From: JBDSTZ01 sp039927975 | GTDB taxonomy: Bacteria; Pseudomonadota; Gammaproteobacteria; Burkholderiales; Burkholderiaceae_D | Reading direction: 5' to 3' | Assembly (NCBI GenBank): GCA_039927975.1 | Contig: JBDSTZ010000080.1 | Coordinates: 1 to 13,994, forward strand | Length of the DNA stretch: 13,994 bases | In this document: piece after piece, positions 6,115 through 13,385 of the stretch | Position numbering within the stretch: the first letter of the stretch is position 1 | Layout of the letters: the number at the start of each line of letters is the position of its first letter | The notes under the pieces: model-generated | What the model was told of the DNA's origin: nothing | Database searches by the model: none | The model's input: the letters and a program-made list of their open reading frames with translations, nothing else | Translations under genes and position numbers: made by a program

Positions 6115-8988
6115 ATGAAGTTGCCTTCACTTGCCCTCTGCGCGCTGGCCGGCGCGCTCAGTCTCCTGCCGCTGGCGGCGCAGGCGCTGGGCCGCCAGAG
6201 TTTCGTCGTCCCCGATCGCCCGACGGCGCAAGGCGTGGCGCTGCTGCGCGAAGGCCGCGCCGCGCCGATCTACCTTGACGGCGCCGATCACGCCGGCGTC
6301 CTGCGCGCGGCCGGCGACCTTCAGGAAGATATTGAAAAAGTCGGCGCCGTGCGTCCCGCCCTGCTGCGCGACGCCAGGCCGGCAGGGGCCGACGTGATCC
6401 TGGTCGGCACCGTCGGCAAGAGCGCCTTGATCGACCAGCTGGGCGCGGCCGGCAAGATCGACCTGGCGCCGCTGCGCGGCAAGTGGGAAGGCTTTCTGAT
6501 CCAGGTCGTCGAGCAGCCGATGCCCGGCGTCGCACGCGCACTGGTGGTGGCGGGCAGCGACAAGCGCGGCACCATCTACGGCATTTACGAGCTGTCCGAG
6601 CAGATCGGCGTCTCGCCATGGAACTGGTGGGCAGACGTGCCGCCGCCGCGCCACCAGTCGCTGGTCGCATCCTCCTCGACCAAGGTGAACGACGCCCCCG
6701 CGGTGCAGTTTCGCGGCATTTTTCTCAACGACGAGGCCCCATCGCTGAGCAACTGGTCGAAGGAGCGCTTCGGCGGCTACAACCACAAGTTCTACGAGAA
6801 GGTCTTTGAACTGATCCTGCGCATGCGCGGCAATTACCTGTGGCCGGCGATGTGGGGCTCGGCCTTTTTCGACGACGATAAATTGAACGGCAAGCTGGCC
6901 GACGAATACGGCATCGTGATGGGCACCTCGCATCACGAACCGATGATGCGCGCGCAGCAGGAGTGGGGCCGTTACGGCAATAAAGGCGCGTGGGACTACG
7001 CGAAGAACGAGACCGCCCTCCAGCAGTTCTGGCGCGACAGCCTGCGCGATCGGCGCGACTACGAGAAGGTCATCACCATTGGCATGCGCGGCGACGGCGA
7101 CGAGCCGATGTCGCGCGAAAATAACATCGCCCTGCTCGAAAAAATCGTCAAGGATCAGCGCGATATCATCGGCGCCGAACTGGGCAAGGACCCGGCCAAG
7201 GTGCCGCAGGTATGGGCGCTGTACAAGGAAGTGCAGGGCTACTACGAGCAGGGCATGCGGGTGCCCGACGACGTGATCCTGCTCTGGTGCGACGACAACT
7301 GGGGCAACATCCGCCGCCTGCCGACGGCCGAGGAACGCAAGCGCCCGGGCGGTGCCGGCGTCTACTACCACTTCGATTACGTCGGCGGTCCGCGCTCCTA
7401 CAAATGGCTCAACGTGACGCCGATCCCGAAGGTGTGGGAGCAAATGCACCTGGCCTGGGAATACGACGCCCGCAAAATGTGGATCGTCAACGTGGGCGAC
7501 CTCAAACCGATGGAAGTGCCGATCGAATTCTTCCTGACCTACGCCTGGGATCCGAAAGCCTGGCCGGCCGAACGCTTGCCCGAGTATCTGCGGGCCTGGG
7601 CCGCGCGCGAGTTCGGCGCCGAATACGCCTCCGAAACCGCCGACATCGTCAGCCGCTACACCCAGTACAACGGCCGCCGCAAGCCGGAGCAGCTCGAACC
7701 GGCCATCTACAGCTACGCCAATTACAACGAGGCCGCGCGCGTGGTGGCCGACTACAACGCGCTGGCCGAACGCGCCATCGCCATGTCGGCGCGGCTGCCG
7801 GCTGAAAAACGCGACGCCTTTTTCGAGCTGGTGCTCCATCCGGTGCGCGCCTCGGCCACCGTCAACGAGCTGTATGCGATCACCTACCTGAATCGGCTGT
7901 ACGCGCAGCAGGGCAGGGCGGCCACCAACGACATGGCCGCGCGCGTCAAGCAGCTGTTCGCGCTCGACGCCGAACTGAGTCGCCAGTACCACCAGGATAT
8001 CGCCGGCGGCAAGTGGAACCACATGATGTCGCAGACGCATATCGGCTACACCAGCTGGGACCAGCCGAAGGTCAATGTGATGCCGGCCGTGCGCGAGATC
8101 AGCGTGCCGCAGGCCGCGTCGATGGCGGTGGCGGTCGAAGGCAGCGAGCAGGTGGCACAGGGCGGTGGCACCCTGTCGACGCCGTCTTTGAGCGTGTTCG
8201 CCCGCCAGTCTCGCTTCATCGAGCTGTTCAACCGCGGCCAGCAGCCGTACCAGTTCACGGTAAAGGCCGACCAGCCCTGGATCACCCTGAGCGAAGCGGC
8301 GGGCAGCGTCGGCCAGCAAAAGAAAATCACCATCGACGCGCACTGGGACCAGGTGCCGCTCGACGCGCCGCCCGCCCTGCTGACGATCACAGGGCCCGAC
8401 CAGCAGCAGGTGAGCGTGCGGGTGCCGATCCAGAATCCCAACGCGCTGCGTCCGCAGAACGCGCATGGCCACGTCGAGACCGACGGGGTGGTGGCGATCG
8501 AGGCCGAGCACTTTTCAAAGGCGGTGGCGCCGGTCGGCCGCGCCTGGGTGCGCATTCCCGGGCACGGCCGCACCCTGTCCGGCATGAGCGCGGCGCCGGT
8601 GATCGGACCGCCGGCCGAGTACAAGGACGGCATGCGGCTCGAGTACCAGGTCAACCTGTTCAACGCCGGCAAGGTGCAGCTTGAAGTGACGCTGGCGCCG
8701 ACCCTCAAGTTCCAGCCGGGCAGGGGCTTTCGCTACGCGGTGTCGTTCGACGACGAGCCGCTGCAGACCATCGACGTGCACGCCGATGCTTCGAACAAGT
8801 TCTGGGAAAAGATCGTCTCGAACGGCGCCGCCACCTCCGGTTCGACCCATCAGCTGCAAAAGCCCGGCCCGCACACACTCAAGTTCTGGGTGATCGATCC
8901 AGGTCTGGTGCTGCAAAAGCTGGTGATCAATACGGGCGGTCTCAAGCCGAGCTATCTGGGACCGCCGGAAAGCCCGCGTTTCAAATAG
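6115..8988 (+). CDS. GH115 xylan alpha-(4-O-methyl)glucuronidase
   Basis: The 957-residue exported enzyme is predicted to cleave alpha-1,2-linked (4-O-methyl)glucuronic acid from xylan, including from internal residues, unlike GH67. A Sec signal peptide ends in AAQA (cleavage after about residue 24) with no lipobox, so it is probably periplasmic. Family blocks seen: RGTIYGIYELSEQIGVSPWNWWADVP in the N-terminal domain, IGMRGDGDEPM (322-332), ILLWCDDNWGN (388-398), GVYYHFDYVGGPRSYKWLN (415-433) and MWIVNVGDLKPME (455-467). The GH115 C-terminal domain starts near 790 (VVAIEAEHFSKA). Length is normal for the family. The ATG at 6115 is preferred because an AGAAAG site lies 9 bases upstream; a TTG at 6106 would abut it. 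Expression is probably controlled by the LacI-like site and promoter at 5932-5980. It works with the divergent GH43 and downstream GH98 on decorated xylan. Confidence 0.95.
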   Translation: MKLPSLALCALAGALSLLPLAAQALGRQSFVVPDRPTAQGVALLREGRAAPIYLDGADHAGVLRAAGDLQEDIEKVGAVRPALLRDARPAGADVILVGTVGKSALIDQLGAAGKIDLAPLRGKWEGFLIQVVEQPMPGVARALVVAGSDKRGTIYGIYELSEQIGVSPWNWWADVPPPRHQSLVASSSTKVNDAPAVQFRGIFLNDEAPSLSNWSKERFGGYNHKFYEKVFELILRMRGNYLWPAMWGSAFFDDDKLNGKLADEYGIVMGTSHHEPMMRAQQEWGRYGNKGAWDYAKNETALQQFWRDSLRDRRDYEKVITIGMRGDGDEPMSRENNIALLEKIVKDQRDIIGAELGKDPAKVPQVWALYKEVQGYYEQGMRVPDDVILLWCDDNWGNIRRLPTAEERKRPGGAGVYYHFDYVGGPRSYKWLNVTPIPKVWEQMHLAWEYDARKMWIVNVGDLKPMEVPIEFFLTYAWDPKAWPAERLPEYLRAWAAREFGAEYASETADIVSRYTQYNGRRKPEQLEPAIYSYANYNEAARVVADYNALAERAIAMSARLPAEKRDAFFELVLHPVRASATVNELYAITYLNRLYAQQGRAATNDMAARVKQLFALDAELSRQYHQDIAGGKWNHMMSQTHIGYTSWDQPKVNVMPAVREISVPQAASMAVAVEGSEQVAQGGGTLSTPSLSVFARQSRFIELFNRGQQPYQFTVKADQPWITLSEAAGSVGQQKKITIDAHWDQVPLDAPPALLTITGPDQQQVSVRVPIQNPNALRPQNAHGHVETDGVVAIEAEHFSKAVAPVGRAWVRIPGHGRTLSGMSAAPVIGPPAEYKDGMRLEYQVNLFNAGKVQLEVTLAPTLKFQPGRGFRYAVSFDDEPLQTIDVHADASNKFWEKIVSNGAATSGSTHQLQKPGPHTLKFWVIDPGLVLQKLVINTGGLKPSYLGPPESPRFK

Positions 8989-8996
8989 CATGCGTA

Positions 8997-9039
8997 GCGC
9001 CGCCCGGAAAAGTGAGCCGGCGGCGCCATCTAAGGCGCC
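8997..9039 (+). terminator. Overlapping GC-rich hairpins just after GH115
   Basis: Bases 8997-9007 pair with 9017-9026 in a 10-bp GC stem with one bulged C and a 9-base loop, beginning nine bases after the GH115 stop. A second hairpin, GGCGCC-ATCTAA-GGCGCC (9022-9039), shares bases with the first. Neither is followed directly by a T-run (the first TTTTT starts at 9052), so it may be a 3'-end stabiliser or weak terminator rather than a standard intrinsic one. Confidence 0.4.
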
Positions 9040-9083
9040 AGTTCCAGGATGTTTTTGATCACGAGTGTGGCAAATTCAACTCA

Positions 9084-9100
9084 AAATGTTTGCGCTAAAC
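9084..9100 (-). promoter_or_regulatory. Second LacI-like site, upstream of the DUF4382 gene
   Basis: Read on the minus strand from 9097, TAGCGCAAACATTT matches TAGCGCTACCATTT at 5965-5978 in 12 of 14 positions. On the plus strand the core reads GTTTGCGCTAAAC, an imperfect dyad. It lies just upstream of a candidate promoter (9108-9136), so a bound regulator could act on the DUF4382 gene and possibly on GH98 downstream. Confidence 0.5.
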
Positions 9101-9107
9101 TTTTAAC

Positions 9108-9136
9108 TTTACATACCATTTTGTATATCGTACACT
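9108..9136 (+). promoter_or_regulatory. Candidate sigma-70 promoter of the DUF4382 gene
   Basis: TTTACA (9108-9113) and TACACT (9131-9136) are 17 bases apart in the most AT-rich part of the gap between GH115 and the DUF4382 gene. Start would be near 9143, giving a leader of about 120 bases that opens with the strong hairpin at 9146-9175. The -10 matches consensus at 4 of 6 positions. Confidence 0.5.
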
Positions 9137-9145
9137 TTTCAATGA

Positions 9146-9175
9146 TTGCGGTAACAAGGAGCTTGTTCACCGCAA
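9146..9175 (+). promoter_or_regulatory. 13-bp bulged hairpin in the DUF4382 leader
   Basis: TTGCGGTAACAAG (9146-9158) pairs with CTTGTTCACCGCAA (9162-9175): 13 base pairs, one bulged C at 9168, and a GAG triloop. The bases AAGGAG, a perfect Shine-Dalgarno-like string, sit across the tip. No T-run follows, so it is not an ordinary terminator. It could be an RNA-level element at the 5' end of the transcript or a dyad bound by a regulator as DNA. Confidence 0.5.
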
Positions 9176-9262
9176 CGAGATACACCATTTCAGCCATGGT
9201 GGACGGCCTGGCTGGCCTGTGCGTCAGGGCAAAGCACTCATAAACTAGAAAACGAGACAAAC

Positions 9263-10480
9263 ATGAACACACCAACTTCACGCTTTTCCCTCCTGGCGGC
9301 CGGCGTCGCCGCGGCGATCTCCCTGGCCGCTTGCGGCGGCGGCGGCGGCGACGGCGACACCGACAGCGCCGGCACCACCCAGCTCCTCGGCGGATTGCGG
9401 GTGGCGCTGACCAACTCGCAGGCCTGCGGCTTCGATTCGATCAACCTCACCGTCAGCAAGGTGCGCGTGCATCAAAGCGCCACCGCCGCCGCCAGCGATA
9501 GCGGCTGGTCCGAGATCGTCCTGGCGCCGGCCCGCAAGATCAATCTGCTGGCCGTGTCGAACGGCGTGCGCGACGTGCTCGGCCAGGCCAGCCTGCCGGC
9601 CGGTCATTATTCGCAGATGCGCGTGGTGTTGTCGGCGAATACCGCGACCGGGCTTGAAAACAGCGTCAAGCCGACCGGCGGCACTGAAGTGCTGCTCGAT
9701 ACGGCCGCCGCCCCCGCCGACGGCATCAAGCTCGCCAGCGAGTTCGACGTCGCCAGCGGCGTCGCCGACGTCGTCATCGACGCCGACGCTTGCAAGTCGG
9801 TCATCGCCAAGGGCGCCGGCCAGTACGCGCTCAACCCATTCATGAAGGCCGGTCCGGCAACTTACAACGGCATCATCGGCAATATGAGCACCGGACTGTC
9901 GGGCAGCAAAGTGGTCGTCTCGGCGCAGCAAAACGGCGTCATCGTTCGATCCACCACGCCTGTCAGTAATATCTTCGTTCTCGACAATCTGGCCCCGGGC
10001 AACTACGACGTCGTCTTCACCGCCGACGGCAGGGGCGCCGCCGTGATCGGCGCCGTGCCGGTCGCCAGCACCTCGAGCGTCATCACGCTGAGCAACGCGA
10101 CGACGCCGGTCGTACTGGCCACCAGTACCACGCGCAATATCGGCGGTGTCGTCACCCGCACGCCGGCGAACACCACCTCGCCGGCCTACGTCAGCGCCAA
10201 GCAAAGCATCATCAACGGGCCGACCGTGACGCTGAAGACCATGGCCACCGACCTCGCGGCGGGCGCCTATACGATCGCCAACCTGCCGATCCTCGCCCCG
10301 CAGTACATGCCTTACACGGCCACCCTGGCGCCGGTGTTCACTTCGCAACCGAGCGTGCTGCCGGGCGTGGCCAAGTACCTGGTCGAAGCAACGGCGGCCG
10401 GCTACACCACCAAGTCGATCGCCTCGGTCGACATCACGACGGCCAGCCAAACCACCGCGAATATCGCGCTGGTGCCTTGA
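9263..10480 (+). CDS. DUF4382 domain lipoprotein
   Basis: The 405-residue predicted lipoprotein is of unknown function. The signal peptide ends in SLAAC (lipidation at C24), followed by a Gly/Asp-rich linker (25-40). A DUF4382 domain follows at about 41-195: LRVALTNSQACGFDSINLTV, SKVRVHQS, a GWSEI segment, then LPAGHYSQMRVVLSAN. Family members usually read TDAP where this has TNSQ. The remainder (about 198-405) looks like two carboxypeptidase-regulatory or starch-binding-like beta-sandwich repeats (TYNGIIGNMSTGLSGSKV with LDNLAPGNYDVVF; NIGGVVTR with LAAGAYTIANLP). Such parts are usually surface or envelope modules rather than enzymes. The gene lies between GH115 and GH98 on the same strand, with its own candidate promoter and LacI-like site, which suggests a helper in polysaccharide capture. 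The ribosome site is weak (ACGAGA). Confidence 0.82.
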   Translation: MNTPTSRFSLLAAGVAAAISLAACGGGGGDGDTDSAGTTQLLGGLRVALTNSQACGFDSINLTVSKVRVHQSATAAASDSGWSEIVLAPARKINLLAVSNGVRDVLGQASLPAGHYSQMRVVLSANTATGLENSVKPTGGTEVLLDTAAAPADGIKLASEFDVASGVADVVIDADACKSVIAKGAGQYALNPFMKAGPATYNGIIGNMSTGLSGSKVVVSAQQNGVIVRSTTPVSNIFVLDNLAPGNYDVVFTADGRGAAVIGAVPVASTSSVITLSNATTPVVLATSTTRNIGGVVTRTPANTTSPAYVSAKQSIINGPTVTLKTMATDLAAGAYTIANLPILAPQYMPYTATLAPVFTSQPSVLPGVAKYLVEATAAGYTTKSIASVDITTASQTTANIALVP

Positions 10481-10746
10481 CCGTTGGCGCCTTGAGTTAG
10501 GCGATCGTCCGGGCGGCGCGCTGGCGCTGTCCGGCGCCGTCCACCCGCCTGGCGGCCGCTTGTGCCGGCTCGTTCCTTACCGAGCCTCGCCCTGGTGGCC
10601 TCCTCGCGAACCCGCGCCGCACGCATCGCCGGCGCGACTGTACTTTCCATTCCCCCGCAACTGAGCAGCCCCCCGGCTTGCCGATGTCGTTCGGCGCCTT
10701 CGCCGCGCGTGTCGCATCGCCGTATTCATACATCGAGGAGACGTTC
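10481..10746. other. Intergenic stretch before GH98; no clear promoter
   Basis: These 266 GC-rich bases contain no convincing coding sequence and no recognisable sigma-70 promoter or terminator. The one structure seen is a perfect 6-bp hairpin, GGCTCG (10567-10572) with CGAGCC (10581-10586), around an 8-base loop, without a T-run. A strong ribosome site GAGGAG (10735-10740) ends the stretch. GH98 may be read through from the DUF4382 gene or use a promoter I cannot recognise. Confidence 0.45.
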
Positions 10747-13371
10747 ATGAACAAACTGTGCACCTGGATGCGACGCGTGCTATCCCTGGTCCTTTTATGC
10801 GTCATGTCCGGCTGCGGCGGCGGAGCGAGCGATACCGGCGTCGCCACCGCCGCGCGCGCCGAGGCCAGGCCGATGGTCACCGCCGCGACCATCGCCAGCG
10901 AAGCCGCGCCGCTGCGCCACGCCATCTCGCCGAGCCAGCCGCTGTTCTACGTGCACGTCGACACCTGGAACCAGGCCGACGCGCAAAAAATCATCGACCT
11001 GGTGCCGGCCGACCTGCGGCCGTACACGGTATTCATGCTGAGCATGTCGGTCAGCCACGCGACGACGACCACCGATCAATGCGCCTGGAACCAGGTGGAA
11101 TACGGCGTCGAACTGGCGCGTTCCTGGCTCAAGGTCGCGGCGGAAAACAGGGTGTGGGTGATGGTGCAGCCGTCAAGCGGCGGCTATAGCCAGTTTCCCG
11201 ACTACGGCCCGAACGCCGACCTGGAAAACACCTTGTACGGCGAATTCTTCCGCGACTATCCCAACTTCCTCGGCTTTCATTACGCCGAACAGTTCTGGGG
11301 CTTCAACGAGCCGTGCACGTATTCCCTCGCATCGCGCTGGGAACATTGGTCGAACCTGCTCAAACTCACCAACAAGTATGGAGGCTATCTGGGCGTGAGC
11401 ATCAACGGTCCCTACTATTCGGCGTCCAATTCGGCGCTGGCCATGGTCAAGAGCAATGCGCTGCTTGAAAGCGCGCTTAGGCAGTTCTCGAAGAACTTCA
11501 TCATCGAAGAAAAATTCACGTCGAGTTACGGCACCCTCGACACCCAGTCGATGACCCTGGGGATGTACCTGTCCGGCTACGCCGGCAATCACGGGATCCG
11601 CACCGACCGCACCGGCTGGTACAGCGCCGATGGATCGGCCTATCCGATCCGCGCCGGCTCGCCGCACCTGATCGAGCATTTGACGATGACCGGCGAAACC
11701 GTGTTCGACGGGCCGGAGCTGATTTGGGTCGACACCATCAAGACCCTGAGCAACGGCACCACGGCCGACGGCTACACCACCCGCCGCTGGGAGTTCCAGC
11801 CCCAGTACAAGAATATGCACATGGATATCTATCGGAAAATCCTCGACGGCACGCTGCGTATTCTGAGCCGCAAAGAGGTGATCGACCGCACCAGGGTGGC
11901 CATCGTCAACGATGTGAGTTCGGGTACCACGCAGCAGAAATTCGCCTCGCCGGAAAAGCTCTTCCAGGGGCTCTACCTGATGGACGACGACGGCACCTTC
12001 GTCAATCAGCGCAGCTGGTACAAGAAGACCGGCCGCTACCCGGCCATCCCCACGGTCTGGCAAATGACCGACGACCTGGCCAAGTCCCTGCCGCTGCAGA
12101 TCAAGGCCTCGACATACGCGTCGCGCTGGCCGACCACCGCCGCCAAGGTCGATGAATTCAACGCCCTGTTCCCCGAGGAGTACACCGGCAACATCTACGC
12201 CGGCCGTGAAGAAAACACCTGGGTGACCTACAACCCTTATCGCGCGACCGCCGAGCGCAGCGCCAGCGGGAATATCCCGTTCAAGTACAACAGCTGCGCG
12301 TCGATGGATCTGACGTATGCACAATTTACCAGCGGCGTGATCAAGGAGTATCCGGACCACCTGGGCATCTACCTGACCAACTATGATCCCGACAACGCCG
12401 TCAAGACCAATACCATCGCCATCGCCGGCGCCAGTGCGGCGCCGACCTTCAGCTTCACCGATCGAGGCGAACATGCTCCCAGCAATGTGACCGGCAACTG
12501 GGCCAATGGCGTGTTCACCTTGACGGTCGCGCACAACGGACCGCTCGACATCACCGTCAACTGCGCCGGCGCCGCCACCAACCGCTTGAGCGCGTTCAAG
12601 GTGGCCACGCTTGAACCACCGGCGATTCCGCCGGTGTACGCGGGCACCCGCCAATACGAAGCGGAGCACTTCGACTATCAACGCATCGGCAGCCTGACCA
12701 CCAATGGCGTGTCGGGAACGATCCGTAATTACCGGGGTCTGGGCTATCTGAATTTCGGCACCAATGCCGCCGCCAGGATGCGCAAGACGGTGAACGTGCC
12801 CACCGCCGGCGCGTATCGCCTGCTGACCAGATATGCCGTGACCGGCAGCGGCACCAGCGCGATCGACCTGTATGTCAACGGCGTGCGCGTGGCAACCCCG
12901 CAATTTGCCGCCACCGCGACACTGAGCGACTGGGCGCTCGATCAGCAAACCATCAGCCTGAACGCCGGCGCCAACACGATCGAGTTCAGGGCAACGGCGA
13001 CCCGCTCGTCGGCAATCTACTTCGACAATGTCCAGCTGATCGCCCCACATGTCGCCGACCTGACCGCCAGTACCAGCGTGGCGCAAAGCGGTTTGACGGT
13101 CAACCGCTTCACGGGCCAGTTCAGTGGCACCGTATCGTTCACCAACACCACCAACGCGCCGGTCAACGGGCCGCTGCAATTCGCGCTGGTCGGCTTGACG
13201 CCGGGCGTCACGCTGCTCAACAGCAGCGGCGTGATCGATGGTTCGCCCTATATCAGCCTGGCCGCCACGTCCATCGCGCCCGGCGCCACTGTCAGCGCGA
13301 CGACCAATTTCGCCAATCCATCCAAAGGCGCCATCGGCTATACGCCACGGCTCTATGGCACGACATTTTAA
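10747..13371 (+). CDS. GH98 lipoprotein glycanase with CBM6-like module
   Basis: The 874-residue probable lipoprotein has a signal ending CVMSGC (C23). The GH98 catalytic region begins at about 60 with QPLFYVHVDTWNQADAQKII, continues with ARSWLKVAAENRVWVMVQPSSGGY (about 125-147), NFLGFHYAEQFWGF (about 173-186) and VFDGPELIWVDT (319-330). E181, D287 and E324 are candidate catalytic acids by position. The GH98 C-terminal domain spans roughly 385-615. A CBM6-like sandwich (YEAEHFD at 637 to IYFDNVQLI near 765) and a final Ig-like domain (about 768-874) follow. GH98 includes blood-group endo-beta-galactosidases and endo-xylanases attacking decorated arabinoxylan; GH115 and GH43 neighbours favour the xylanase role. 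The start at 10747 has GAGGAG 6 bases upstream and opens the lipoprotein signal; the in-frame ATG at 10678 does not. Confidence 0.88.
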   Translation: MNKLCTWMRRVLSLVLLCVMSGCGGGASDTGVATAARAEARPMVTAATIASEAAPLRHAISPSQPLFYVHVDTWNQADAQKIIDLVPADLRPYTVFMLSMSVSHATTTTDQCAWNQVEYGVELARSWLKVAAENRVWVMVQPSSGGYSQFPDYGPNADLENTLYGEFFRDYPNFLGFHYAEQFWGFNEPCTYSLASRWEHWSNLLKLTNKYGGYLGVSINGPYYSASNSALAMVKSNALLESALRQFSKNFIIEEKFTSSYGTLDTQSMTLGMYLSGYAGNHGIRTDRTGWYSADGSAYPIRAGSPHLIEHLTMTGETVFDGPELIWVDTIKTLSNGTTADGYTTRRWEFQPQYKNMHMDIYRKILDGTLRILSRKEVIDRTRVAIVNDVSSGTTQQKFASPEKLFQGLYLMDDDGTFVNQRSWYKKTGRYPAIPTVWQMTDDLAKSLPLQIKASTYASRWPTTAAKVDEFNALFPEEYTGNIYAGREENTWVTYNPYRATAERSASGNIPFKYNSCASMDLTYAQFTSGVIKEYPDHLGIYLTNYDPDNAVKTNTIAIAGASAAPTFSFTDRGEHAPSNVTGNWANGVFTLTVAHNGPLDITVNCAGAATNRLSAFKVATLEPPAIPPVYAGTRQYEAEHFDYQRIGSLTTNGVSGTIRNYRGLGYLNFGTNAAARMRKTVNVPTAGAYRLLTRYAVTGSGTSAIDLYVNGVRVATPQFAATATLSDWALDQQTISLNAGANTIEFRATATRSSAIYFDNVQLIAPHVADLTASTSVAQSGLTVNRFTGQFSGTVSFTNTTNAPVNGPLQFALVGLTPGVTLLNSSGVIDGSPYISLAATSIAPGATVSATTNFANPSKGAIGYTPRLYGTTF

Positions 13372-13385
13372 GAAAGCTGAACCCC

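Noticed and set aside
6127..8511. 794-codon minus-strand open frame opposite GH115
   Set aside because: Length reflects lack of stops in the complement of GC-rich codons; the opposite strand has all GH115 blocks.
9049..9243. 64-codon plus-strand open frame in the gap before the DUF4382 gene
   Set aside because: It crosses the predicted operator, promoter and strong hairpin, and its translation has no family resemblance.
9331..9356. GGC-rich repeat run suggesting a microsatellite
   Set aside because: It encodes the Gly/Asp linker after the lipidated cysteine, common in lipoproteins of these bacteria.
11173..13179. 668-codon minus-strand open frame opposite GH98
   Set aside because: Antisense shadow; no recognisable domain, and the plus strand encodes GH98 and CBM6-like modules.
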